Shown: one piece after another, positions 24,366-36,798 of the stretch
Layout of the letters: the number at the start of each line of letters is the position of its first letter
How positions within the stretch are numbered: position 1 is the stretch's first letter
Assembly (NCBI RefSeq): GCF_000189635.1
Contig: NW_002476534.1
Span: 372,001 to 436,000, forward strand
Length of the DNA stretch: 64,000 nt
Source of the DNA: Tetrahymena thermophila SB210
Taxonomy: Eukaryota; Ciliophora; Oligohymenophorea; Hymenostomatida; Tetrahymenidae
Direction: 5' to 3'
Position numbers and translations under genes: made by a program
Notes under the pieces: model-generated
Databases searched by the model: none
Told to the model about the DNA's origin: nothing
Seen by the model: only the letters and a program-made list of their open reading frames with translations

Positions 24366-27300
24366 TCAGTTTAAAGTCTATTTTTGTTTAGAAATATCCT
24401 GGACTGCCTTAGGATCAGAGAATTTTTTGTACATAGACTCAAACTTTTAAACATCTTTTAGGTTTAGAGAAGGCCTAAAAGACTTAAATGTTTTTTCAAA
24501 GAACTACTTAGTTAAAGTGAAATCAAATTCAAAGTTTTCATTTTGCTTCTTTTCTTCAATCATGTCATGAGCCATTTTTATTCTTATTTCTTTTAAGAAA
24601 GCAACAATATCTGAAGAAGTAAAGTTTTCAGTTACTTTTATTAAATCCTCAAAGCTCAAATCATCACCCATTTTCAAGTTTTTACCATAAATCTATAAAA
24701 TGTCCTTTCTTTCTTCTACGCTTGGAAATCCTAAATAAACATGTCTATCTATACGACCCTAATAGTTATTTATTAATATAAATTATTTTTGAATTCAATT
24801 CATATTTTTAGAAATATTTTTATTGAGATTTAATGAGAATTTTATGAATTATTAAAATATTTTATTTGAAAGAATAAAAAATTCATATCAAAAAAAATTA
24901 AATTTAATTGGAATAAAATAATAATCAATAATTAAAACTTTGCAAATTTTATATTTTGAATTATATTACTGGACGAAGTAGAGCAGGATCAATTAAATCT
25001 GGTCTACTTGAGGCTGCTAGTATACAAACTCCTTCTAATGAAGCGACACCATCAAGGTAACATAAAAATTGATTAACCACTCTATCTGTAACCCCTGTTG
25101 AGCCTGAGTTTCTTCTAGGCACTATAGCATCAAATTCATCAAAAAATACAATGCTTGGTCTTACAGAATATGCTATTTTTGATATATAAAATCATAAAAT
25201 ATTTATTTAAGAAATAAAAATCATTAAATTAAAAACCTTTTTCAAATACATCTCTAACAGCCTATTCTGATGCACCAATGTATTTATTTAAAATTTCTGG
25301 ACCTTTTACACTAAAAAAGTTCAAACCTAATTCATTAGCTGTTGCTTTTGCTAGGTATGTTTTTCCACAGCCAGGAGGACCGTACAATAGTACACCACGA
25401 GGTAATTTGATAGGTATATTTTTAAATAAAAAGTCATATTTTATTGGGACTTCAAAGGTTTCTCTAATGGTGTCCTTTACTTCTAACAAACCTCCTACAT
25501 GTTCAAATTTAGGGAAATTTCTATTTTTTTGTATTAAAAAAATAAAGATTTAAAAAATTTAATTTTATTTAAGATTTATTTATTTAGTTATTACTTTGAG
25601 CTTTTAAAACTTTTATTTGAAAGATCTGAAATTTTTTATAGTATTTAATTATGGTTGATATCTGTTTGTTCTTGGTAGATTTTTTATGCCAGAATGAAGA
25701 ATTCATTCAAAGTGAAGTTTTCTGTTGATGAACCTAATTCATCAACGTTCATTTCAATCTTGCAAGTATTATGAATATATTCAAAGAGTTATTTTCTTTT
25801 TGCATAGTTGGCTATTTCCAGATTCATGTAAACATCAATAATTTCTATACATTTTTAAAATTATAAATGTTTTTAGAATTTTTAAAGCAAATTAAATTTT
25901 CCAAAGATTTATTTTCATTTTTAAACAATTTATTTTGAAAAATTTATAATTAATTTTTAAATAGATTAATTGAGATTTATCAATAATTGAATAAATATAT
26001 TTTTATTTTATAAAATTTTAGTTACTTGGTAGGTTCGAATTAATTATTTCTTTTGACTCTGTGAGGAATATAAATTTAACTCTGGGATTTGCATGAGAAT
26101 ATTTTTTGATTTAATCTTTAAGGTATTTTGAAATGATTTCACTAACTAAAATCAATTAAAATTGTTAGAAGTCAATTCTGTCTAAATTTTTACACATCCT
26201 TTCTATGTTATCACATATAAATATAGAGGGCTTTTTAATGCAAGCAATTTATATTTTTGTTGCGATATAATTTTTTGCATAATCGAGAAGAACTTATTCT
26301 TATAACTCTGCAAAATCAAGATATTCTATGTAGTATTCAGGGTATTTTTGCTTTATATATTCACAAGTATATGTTTTTCCGTTTTAGGATTTGCCTTAAA
26401 TACACATGACTGATTAGTTTTAGTTTTTTTATTCTAAGTTGCAGTCTGAGTGCTTTTAAGCTAAAAACTCTGATAGCTTTTTTAATTCACTTGAATATAA
26501 AACATCATAAATACCAAGTTTCACTTTCTAAAATGGATCCACAGAAAGTTTAGATTTGACAAGCTTGTTTATGTTAACTATATCTTTGTCATGAAAATCT
26601 TAAAAGAAATCTTGCTAACTTACAAAAATCAAATTATTCGTTATGCTTTGGGCATGTTGAGGATTTTCTTATATAATTTAAGCTGCTCTTGCAGTATCTG
26701 AAATCAAAGCCTATCCTTGTTGAGAAGAATCCAAATTGAGAGAAGATTTATTTAAAGAAGATTGCAAGGAAGATGAATTATTCTCAAATAAAATCATCTT
26801 GAGAGTTTCTTTTGATTCTTGCATTATTTCTAAGATCTTTAGAATGTAGTAATTTCCATTAATAACATAAATTTAATTTGTATAATATATATCTTGCTAT
26901 GCTCTTTAAAATCTGTTAATAATTTAGGCTAATATTAAGCTATGATCTACTGGTAAATCTTCTTTCCCATTCTAACCATAAATCTACCTAAATATCAGCT
27001 TTATTTTGTTAGATGGAGACATAAAATCATGCAACGACAGTATTCTATTATCTTTGATATTATCTAATTCGTATTTCAGATCTATTTAAACTTTTTTAAT
27101 AAAAATATTTTTAAAAACTAAATTTTATTTTAAAAAATAGTTTCATAATAAATTAAATTGAGCACTAATACTATAAAATGTATTTATTTTTTGTTGTTGG
27201 GGTAAAATTTTGACTAAACTTTATATTTTATTAAATTATTACAATTTACAATCAATAATTTAAGTAAAAAATTATTTTAAAAAATAATTGAATTTAACAA

Positions 27301-28343
27301 ATCAAGCTTTTATTAACAGCTGAAAACACAATAAAATAATAGATACCTATGCTTTTAGTATTGATACCAAGTGCTTTTTGCATAAACTCATTAAAGTATA
27401 TTAGATTATCATCTTCTATTTCTTCTTTGTAGCCTATCAAAATCATACACTACTCACTCTTTTTAAGCTTTTGCTAGTTATTGGAGTTGGGTTGCTTATC
27501 TTCTGGGTTTTTTACCTTTTATGCTCTTTGTTGCTTATTAAGAAATGTCTTAAAATCTGTATAGTCGCTTTCTTTTATAATCTTCTCCATACTTAAGCGG
27601 TATAATTTATTTTCTGCTATTTTATATTTTGTGAAAACCCTTTTAGAAATATACAACCTGTAATCGTTTTCTCCATAAATTTAGCAAGTGCGCAAACGGA
27701 GGAATTCAACATCATCTATGTCTTCATCACTATCTGCTATATCTTAAAATTGGTTATCATTTTCCTAATCTTCATTTTATTTTTTATTTTTCTGCTACTT
27801 AGATTGTTTAGATTTTGAAATCTCTTCAGCAGGAGATAAAATAATTAATTCCGCTTAAGGACTAATCATTTTACCAGAGTGATCATCGCCATTCCCTTTG
27901 AATTCAAACAAAACATACTAACTATCACTATAATATGCAGGAAACTTCAAACCAGGATAAATGACGCTAATTTAATTTAGTAAATTTTGCTCAAATTTAT
28001 CTTGCATCGAGCAAACCATTTCATAATAATCTGCATTTGTGACATATAGCTCTAATCTAACTTCTGTATTAGAAGCTCCTAATATTTCAATATCAACTGG
28101 CTCTCCCTCCTCTAAACCTAAACACTATGCAAATACTCTTGAAATTTCTATTTCATTTTCTTGTTTAGAAACTCCAGCAGCATATCCTACATATATTTTT
28201 TCCTTATTGAATCTGGTAAGTCTAACTTATCTGCAAATAGCCTATTCACTATAGTTTTAATCAGTCAAGCTTCCTATTCTCAAAGGAAGACTGATATAAC
28301 AATCCTTTTTTTCAACAAAACGAACTTAGAGTTTATGCGCCAT
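24366..28343 (-). CDS. PEX1: Peroxisome biogenesis AAA+ ATPase PEX1
   Basis: Six exons on the minus strand: 28343-27347, 27081-26026, 25844-25595, 25520-25237, 25172-24970 and 24758-24366; introns of 265, 181, 74, 64 and 211 nt, all phases consistent; 1060 aa. Residues 1-180 match the PEX1 N-domain ([20 protein letters not shown]). The D1 ATPase domain has a Walker A GKSQNGKT at about 562-569 and a degenerate Walker B (FICDNIE). The D2 domain has [15 protein letters not shown], Walker A GPPGCGKT at 815-822, [15 protein letters not shown], Walker B IVFFDEFD, then [16 protein letters not shown] and PALLRPGRID. PEX1 with PEX6 forms the hexamer that pulls ubiquitinated PEX5 from the peroxisomal membrane. 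Length lies between yeast and human PEX1. The KYIGASE and VTDRVVNQ motifs separate it from Cdc48/VCP. Confidence 0.93.
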
Positions 28344-29533
28344 TTGCTTTTTACACGAACTTACTATAATATTAAATATAAAATATAAAAATTTAACTAA
28401 TTAAATGATTAGTTTTATTAAGCTGTTTAGAATCTTAGAAGATTTCTTAATAAGTAAATAATTTAATTTAATTTGCGCAACATTCGTCAATATAACGATA
28501 CAATATAAGTTCAAATCATTTATTTGACGTATAATTATTAAACATCAACCAAAATATTCTAGATTTTCTTTAGATATTGTTTTTTAAAAAAACAATTAAG
28601 CAAACAAAACTTATAAACTAAATATTTTGAAAACAAAATTCACCAGATTAGCAAAAATATTATTAAAGCTAAGGGGAAAATAAAATTAAATGCAAATTAT
28701 TGCCAATTAATAATTCTACTTTTTTGTTTATTAACAAAATATTAACTTGAAAAAGTATCTTCACATGAACAAATAGATTATGATTTAATATATCAAAAAA
28801 TATGATCAATTAAAGAATAAAAATGCTTATTTATCAAAAATAATAATAAGAAAAGTCTTTTCACCTATTTTTATCTTAATAAATAAGATAAATTTTAAAA
28901 TTAATTTGAAAGAAAATTTGTATTTTAAAATACTATAAAGAGGGAATCAAATTTTTGAAAAAAGTTAAAATTTTAGAAATGCTAAATAGCTAAAAATTAT
29001 AGATTTTATTTTAAGATCAAAATTGTTAAACTTTAATCCCCTGCTAGTATACAGACATTAATTATAATTATCTTTTTAAAATTTATTAAAATATAATATG
29101 TACTTTTTTTGAGATATATATTAGGGATTTAAGAATATTTTTTTTAAATAATATGAAAATTTATCATTTATTTATTTATTGTAGTTGAAAATATGTTTAT
29201 CAAAAGTATTTTGATTTAATAAAATTTAAAAGAAATTTGATTTTGGATTATTTTTATTTTTAAAAATAGCTTTAAATATAAAAATAAAGAAGAAATGATT
29301 TTATCAATCAATTACTGATTGATTGATTCACATGGTCTCTTTAGTAAAAAAATTTGCTATATGATACATATTAATATTTTTGTTATGAAAATAGAATAAC
29401 GATATAAAAAAATAAGAAGAAGTATCAAAATTAATAAATATAAAAAGATTCTAATTTATTAATAGATTGATTATTATCTAAGTTTAATAACAATTAGAAA
29501 AAGATTGTAGATTTTTAATACTAAAAGTTCAAA
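28344..29533. other. Divergent intergenic region PEX1 / TSR3
   Basis: AT-rich spacer between two divergent housekeeping genes; promoters of both must lie here. A short GATT repeat lies near 29320. No gene seen. Confidence 0.5.
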
Positions 29534-31876
29534 ATGAAGTCATAGCAAAAAGGAGACAAATACTCAAAAAATAAATCAACAGATTAAAAAAATTTAAGGA
29601 TTTTACAACAATAAGGGTTAGAAGATTAGTAGTTAAATGCCTTGATGGATAACAATGGAAAAAATATAAAATTAAAAAAAAAGGGCAAAAAAAATGATTA
29701 ATAAGATGAAAACGATTAGTATCAAGATGAATAAGAAGATTAAAGCGAATAAAATCAAGTAGAAAGAAATGAAAACGATAATTCAGAATCTGGAAGCAAT
29801 TCAGATGACTCATTCTAATAAAATAGTGGAGATGATGATGGAGGAATGGATGATGAAGATAATGATGACGATATATAAAATCTAAATTCTGATGATGAGG
29901 AGATAAAAAAGCCAGAAGTAATAATCTAATTTATAAATAATTTAAATTTTAAGAAAGTTAATAATCATAGCAATTATTCCTTTTGATCAATTCATAGATA
30001 GAGTTAATTTAAATTTTATTATACTTTAGATAGTTTTAGTGCATTTTAGCAATATTGATCAATACATAAAATATGATTCTACTTAGAAAAATAAATATTA
30101 TAAATATATCACAATAAATGAATAAAAGATTTTTGTTTAAAACAAATATTAATTCTACTTTTGTTTATTGTATAGAAATGGGCAAATTTGTTTATGATTG
30201 ATTTCAAGCAGTGTGATTCAAAAAAATGTACTGGTAGAAAAATGCAACGTCATAGACTTTTGAAATCGATTGGACATAGATAAAAGTATTTAGGTATAGT
30301 TTTAAGTGGTACAGCAACTAAAACAATTTCAAAGGAAGATCTTCCTATTATTGAAAAGCACGGATTGTGCTGTTTAGATTGCTCTTGGGCTAAGGCTATG
30401 GGAATTGAGACTAATTATGCTAATGAGAGATTATTACCACATATGGTTGCTTGCAATCCTGTTAATTATGGCAAGCCATTTAAGTTATCTTGTGTTGAAG
30501 CTTTTGCAGCAGGTCTTATGATAACTGGATATGAGGAGCAAGCTGATTTTATTCTTTCTAAATTTAAATGGGGTATTAACTTTTTCAAGGTAAATGAAGA
30601 AGTATTTTAGTATTACTAGGGGTGCTTTACTGCTAAAGAATTTGAGGGTGCTGCTTAGAGATATTTACAAGACTGTGAAGCTAATAGATAGTCAACAAAC
30701 CAAGTTAGAAAATATGATTTACCTTCTTCTGATGACGACGAAGAAGATGAAGAAAATGCTTAAAAGAATGAAGCAGTATAAGAAAATAATCAACAAACTG
30801 TTTAGGAAAAGTAGAATTAGGTTTTAAGCAAAAAAGAAAAGAATAAAAAAAAATTTGAATCTAATGTCAAGTAGTTTATAAGCAAAGCCAAAGAAAGCAA
30901 TGAAAAATGTGAGGATGATTCTGATGGAGAGACTTCTAAGAAAACAAAGAAAAGCTCAAAGAGTAAAAAAGTAGAAGAAAATGAATCTAGTAAAGCTAAA
31001 TAATAAAAAGATACAATTTAGACAGAACAAGAAAAAACAGAAGTTTAGGATCAAGAAGATGAAGACGATTTAGAGGAAAGAAAGAGACTAAGAAAAGCAA
31101 AAAAAAACTAAGATGACAAAAAATAAACTAAAGGAAAGGGTAAAAAAAGAAACAAAGACAACAAAGATGATGAGAATGAAGAAGAAAATGAAAATACATA
31201 AAATGTAACTAATTAAGTTAAATAAGAAAAAGAAATATAATCTGTAGTAGTCGTTGAAGATAAGTCTCCTAATCATATTAATAGAGCAGATGTAAAAAGT
31301 ATAATAAAAAAAAAATCTACTAACAATGCTAATACTGACTAGCAAAACAACCTTTAAGAATAGCAGAAAAATTAAGTTACAGATGATGAAGGAGAAGATG
31401 ACATATTGAACGAAGAAGAAGAGAAAAAATAAAAAGAATTGATGGAAGAGAAGAAAAAATCAGTAAGATTCTCAGAAATATAATTAGTGAAAGAATTTAT
31501 GAAAGAAGATAGTGAGGAGGAGAGAAAAAAGAAACAAAAGAGACATAATAAAAAAGATAAAAATTAAAATAAATAAGATAAGCACAAGCATGCTAAAGAA
31601 GATATTCAAGTGTAAGATACTGAAGAAATAATTGAAGCAAAGCAAGAGTTAAAATTATAAGAAAAAACTATTACCACTGGAAATGTAAATGCAAAAGATG
31701 AATAGGATCATGAAAAAGAAAGCTAAAAAGGCGATAATAAGCTAAAAAATAAGAAATATAAGTAATTAGATCAAATGATTGCTAAAGCAAAACAAAAAAA
31801 AGAAAAAAAGAAAGCCAAAAAAGACCACCAAAATGATGATAATGAAGAGAAAGATGAAGTTGAAGACGAAAAATGA
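29534..31876 (+). CDS. TSR3: TSR3, 18S rRNA aminocarboxypropyltransferase with long charged extensions
   Basis: Exons 29534-29956 and 30176-31876 with a 219-nt intron; 708 codons, 707 aa. The conserved core begins right after the intron (about residue 142): FMIDFKQCDSKKCTGRKM, then LGIVLSGTATKTIS, GLCCLDCSWAKA, ERLLPHMVACNPVNYGKPF, KLSCVEAFAAG and FILSKFKWGINF. These are the diagnostic TSR3 motifs. TSR3 uses S-adenosylmethionine to place the acp group on the hypermodified pseudouridine of 18S rRNA, a late step of 40S maturation. The core is flanked by an acidic Asn/Asp/Glu-rich N-terminal region of 140 residues and about 370 residues of Lys/Glu-rich tail. Confidence 0.92.
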
Positions 31877-32385
31877 ATGAATGAGCGTATGAATTTAGTA
31901 TGTAACTGAATTAGTTGAATAGCTAGCTCATTTTTATTTAGAATGCTTTTTAAAAAATTTAATTGTTACTAGGAAGTTTAGAACTAAATATTTTAATATT
32001 TAAAGTATTCAATGTAAAATATATGTATAAGTTTATATTCGCTAGCAAAGATTATATTTTTGCGTATCTGATGTTTACATTAAATAATTATATTGAAGAA
32101 CATACCAAATTAATTAATTTACACCATAAATTTAAATTATATAAATCTAAATTCAAAGTAAGACTGCAAAATAAGTAGTGTAATTTATATTCATTCATAT
32201 ACATCATAAACATTCTTAAATATTTTTTTTTTTTATAAATTAATTAATTAATAAATAGCTCGCTCATTCATTTGATATTATATAAAAGAATCAAAAAAAA
32301 TTAATAAATAAATCAAACAAATTATCATTTCATATAAACAACATAAAATCTTTAGTAAACTCTAGCCTAGAATTTTAAGAAATTT
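31877..32385. other. Intergenic spacer
   Basis: AT-rich spacer between two plus-strand genes; open stretches here lack an ATG start. No feature supported. Confidence 0.45.
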
Positions 32386-34471
32386 ATGAATAAATTTATA
32401 ATTACGATTCTGATGTTGCTAGCTGTTTCCTCAGCTACTCAAGCAGAATTTCTTTAGTAAAGTTAGTAGAATTAAAACAATACAATTAATCATGAAAGTT
32501 CAAATTAGAAGTAAATAATGCTAAATAAATTAAATGAGATTGAACGCGTAGCAGTGATCAATATAATCGATAAAAATGATTAGAACTGCTCTGAATTATA
32601 ATTAAAAATACAGTTTAATGTTTAAAATGAGAGTTTCAAAGGTATTTAAGATATTTGTTAGGAGTTTGTATCTTAGCTTAATACTTTTCTAGAAATGTAG
32701 ACTTAAAATTAGCAAATAAAAATTACACCAAAAGCAACTTTTGATAACAAATGCTACTTAGCTTTTGACCAATAAAATAAAAATAAAAAATTGATAAATA
32801 CAAAAAACAATAGCGAAATTTGTTAAGTTGCTAAAAATGAAGCTAAAAATTACTTAAAAAGCTTGAGAGCTGAGTAATATTTATCTTTTTTAGGGTACTC
32901 ATTAAGGGACAATAACTATTATATATAGTTAGATTAAACTAATTAATAATATACTACTATTAATATAGATTAAATTGATTTAGAAATAAGCAAAAATAAT
33001 AAAATTTTTGAGCAAGATCTTGATAGTAATTTTTTTTTTGAGGTTTAGATGCTAAATTTTGTTTTAAATAAAAAAAAATAGAAAGAATATTGCAAGATAC
33101 AGCAAGTAACAGTGGAAGTATATTTAAAAATGCAAAAGATCAAGATGACAGCAGCGACATATTTGTCTAATAGCATTTCAGAACATGTCTAGGTAATCTT
33201 GGTATTTTGCTTTTCGTGAGTCATACTGTAATGTATTTCGCCTTACAAGGTGATGATAAAGACATTCCAATCAAGAAGGAATCAATTTTTGACTAACCTT
33301 ATCTAAGCTTTAGTAGATAACAAAGCCAAATCTAAGAGGTAATTTGATAATTAATTAATTAAATTATTATATATTAATTATTTTAATAAAAAATAGAATG
33401 GCTAAGACAATCGTCCTAACATACAAAATAGTAAACTTATTTTATTATTAACATTCTAATATGAATTATTTTCTATTTTTAATAGGTAATAATGTCCCAA
33501 ACTAAAATTAAGACGAGTAATTGCATTAACTAAATTAATTTTCAAATGTTCACAATAGAATAAGTTCTGAGATAATTCAAAATAATATTAATAACCATAT
33601 TGAAAATCATAATAATTAAGCTTAAAACCAATAGTAATAATTAGTAGAAATTAATCTAAATAATCTCAACAATAATATTATAATTGATAATAATAACAAT
33701 ATCAACATCAACAACAACAACAATAATAATTAGATTTAGATTGACTTAGAAAATAATAGAAGTATTTAGCGAAACAATTCCTAATACAACTAAAATAGAG
33801 TCTTTCCAGCTTAATAAAATCAAAATAATCGTAAAAATTTAATTAATTTATTTCAGAAAATATGAATAAAAATTGAAAAAATTATTAATTTATTATATTA
33901 ATTAAATTATTAAAATGAATTAATTAATTAATTATATTTTATAAATAAATAATTAGCTGACATCCGAATCAAATACAACTCTAAAATAATCTTCCTTCAT
34001 GCAAGATACGCTTATTATAAAAAAATTGAAAACACACCTAGATGGATGAGAATATTCTTTATTTTTGTTTACATGAGCATCTTTTAAATGATTCTATCAA
34101 TATTCTTGTAGTAGAAGTTTTCATAAAATATATATCTCTTTATTATAGTAAATGCTTTGACTTGGTTAGGAGTTTATCTATATTCAGGCATATTTTACTT
34201 GATATTTTACATAATTAGTCCATAAGATAGAGAAAATAACAAATGCTCTAAATATTTCATCATTTTCTTAATATATGTTCTTAACCTCCTTTACGTGACT
34301 TCAAACTATACTCGCACCTAGTAAGATAGTTCTAGGTTATTCTACTGGCCTATTTTATATTTGCTGATTGATTAATTTGCTATTGACTATGTTTTCCTAT
34401 ACATTTCTATGAAATATTCTCTAATTCGTTATGCTAAGCTTTTTAGCATAAAAGCTTCTCCTAATTAATGA
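32386..34471 (+). CDS. Secretory-pathway multi-membrane protein with Asn-rich loop; apparent one-base frameshift
   Basis: Proposed exons 32386-33338, 33397-33430, 33486-33830 and 33957-34471; introns 58, 55 and 126 nt. The start MNKFIITILMLLAVSSATQA is a textbook signal peptide. A roughly 220-residue Asn/Gln-rich lumenal region follows, then a membrane segment (LGILLFVSHTVMYFALQ), an Asn/Gln-rich hydrophilic stretch with an Asn run (33700-33730), and a C-terminal part with about four membrane segments (WMRIFFIFVYMSIFQMILS, YLFIIVNALTWLGVYLY, KYFIIFLIYVLNLLYV, FYWPILYLLIDQFAIDYVF). The first exon is 953 nt, one base short of a whole number of codons. The frame used before the A9 run at 33070-33078 is not the frame used after it. 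Either the assembly lacks an A, the gene is broken, or slippage or an unseen intron restores the frame. No family recognised. Confidence 0.6.
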
Positions 34472-35807
34472 CATAAATTAATTTTGTTTAAATACTCTAA
34501 AACTAAAAGAATATATTTAAAATAAAACCATTTTATCACAACTTATATTAAAAATATCTATTAAATGCTAATTCATATTTATAAAAATGAAATTATAGTT
34601 TTTTTTATTTATATTTAATTATTTCAAAGTTGTTAAAATTAAGAATCTTTTAATTTGCATGCGAATTTCAAAGCTTTTATTTAGTAATTTTATTTTATTT
34701 GCAAAATTCTCTTTAAATTTTATTTTCTTATTGTTAATAAATCTTTCAGCATGCTCTCTGAGTTAATTGCTAGCTAAAATTAATTTAAGATGATAATAAC
34801 CATTTTAATAAAATTATTTTTGTGAGAAATTTATTTTAAAATTAAAGATAAATAATAAAATATATAAATAATTACCAGATCTATGTAGAACTTAATCATG
34901 TTAACAGGTGTAAAATGCTTATGATAAATAAAAATAATAATAATTTATATTACAAGAAAAGCGATTAAAATAAAGAAATATAATAGAAAAAAATATTTTA
35001 TTTATAAAGAACCCAAAATAAAAGATAATACATCAAAGAAACTTCAAAGTAGTAGATTTAAATAAAATAACATTAAAATTTTATAAAGATTGATAAATTT
35101 AAATTTAAATATTAAATGTTTCTATATTAAGTATATTACTAATTAAAAAGTTAATAGAATATATTTAAATTTAAGTTTAAGAAAACACAAACATAATATT
35201 AAAATATTTATAAATTTTCAGAGAAAAATAGCAATTTTAAATTAATAAATGACTAAAAAAAATAGTCAACTTAAATATTACTTCAATTAATTTAAGTGTA
35301 TCATTAATTTAAGTAAAAACAAATTTAAATAATCTAAATAATAATTTTATTAATTAAGTTTTTTGACAAAGATAAATAAATAAATTTATTCTTTAAGCAC
35401 AAAAAAAATTTGATTTATAATTTTTTATTTTTTGAAATTTAAACATTTTATTTTATTTTGCAAAAATATTTTGAATTTAAATTATTTATTTAATATTATT
35501 TTATCTGAATTTTTAAATTTCAGAAAAACAATCATTTTTTGAGTATAATTTTTGTTTGTATATCAGCTTATTTATTTAATATCTAAATATAAAATGAATG
35601 AAATGATTATAAAATAATGATTGAATGATTGATAAATTAAAAATACAATCTATTGCTATTCCTTTATTTTTTATTTATTAAGTGAAATCATTTATATTTG
35701 CATTAATTATCTTTTACTTAATTTAAGAGGAAAATCTTAATCAAAGAAAAAGAAAGAAAATTAATATTATAAGTTAATTATAAAATCTATACAAAAACTT
35801 AGATAAG
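34472..35807. other. AT-rich intergenic region
   Basis: About 1.3 kb with homopolymer runs and short TTAA-type repeats. No coding frame or RNA gene recognised on either strand. Confidence 0.5.
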
Positions 35808-36798
35808 ATGAGTTCTATGTTAATTTGGGGTGCCTGCTTTGGCTTATTTACTAGAGCTGCTGCTTGCAAAGCCTCTATGATTCCTTTAACTACTAGTAAA
35901 GATAGAATATTAATTTGTTTAAATAAATATTTAAATGAAATATGAGAGAATATACAGTATTTAGTTTATAAATTCACTAAATTAGTCATTAATATCATAA
36001 ATAAAGCATTAAGATAATGAATTGTTTACATAGATCTCAAATTTAAAAAAGCGAAATGAAAGATTAGAAATTAAAATAGTTATTTAGCTAAAGATAAAAA
36101 AATAATAAAACATTTTTATAGGATTAATTCAAAAATAAAGCATTTCAAGAATAAGAACAATAAATCTGAAATTATTTGCTACATTGTTTATATAATAATT
36201 ATTATTAAATAATAGGCCCTTGGAAATATCCTAAGTATATGATTGTTTCTGCTGTTACCTTCTACTATTTTGTAATAAAAATTAAATTAAAATGCTTTTA
36301 TTCAAATGAATAAGAGAATATTATTCATTTTAGCATCAATTTTTAAAATAATTAATTAATATTGTAAATAAAATAGGACTGGTACAGAAGAATGGCTCTT
36401 GAATAGTTATGTTACAATGAAGAAAAGTTAGAAAGATATTGTAATTTATATTATAATTTATTGGATTTAAAATTTTTTTAGGTTGAAAAAAAGTAAAAGT
36501 AATGTTAAAGTAATAGAAAATAAATAAAAATAGTTTAATTTAATTTATTAGTAAAATAAATTGAAACAAATAATAATATGAGTTAGATATATAAAAATAA
36601 ATAAATTGCTTATTGTAAGATAGATATGCCTTCAAAAAGATATATTTTATATTTAAAATATTTAGATTTAAATTAATCTATTAATTTTTTATAATAGAAA
36701 TTAGAGCTAAGCTACAATCATTAAAAATTGGAGAAGAATTAAGCGATGCCTATAGAGAATCTTTCTTCGAGCATGCTGTTCAAAAAAACAATATTTGA
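35808..36798 (+). CDS. Small four-exon protein of 102 residues, function unknown
   Basis: Exons 35808-35895, 36216-36271, 36377-36440 and 36698-36798, introns 320, 105 and 257 nt. Phases 1, 0 and 1 close exactly and yield 103 codons. The N-terminus is hydrophobic (MLIWGACFGLFTRAAACKA). A conserved-looking motif PWKYPKYMIVSAVTFYYFDW follows, then a charged helix (EEKLERYQIRAKLQSLK) and a hydrophilic end. One membrane segment in a short, basic-to-amphipathic protein with aromatic residues recalls accessory subunits of respiratory complexes, but that is only an impression. Exon boundaries rest on frame closure and the higher GC of exons. Confidence 0.65.

Noticed and set aside
26025-26040. GGTTCGAAT resembling a tRNA B box.
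   Set aside because: Part of a PEX1 exon (minus strand, SNLP); no A box or cloverleaf around it.
33420-33480. Reading the 55-nt intron at 33431-33485 as coding.
   Set aside because: It runs quickly into TGA, while splicing joins two Asn/Gln-rich parts in phase.
36470-36500. Potential extra acceptor (TTTTTTTAGGTTG) in the small four-exon gene.
   Set aside because: Using it gives no usable exon, while the acceptor at 36697 restores phase and a good C-terminal sequence.
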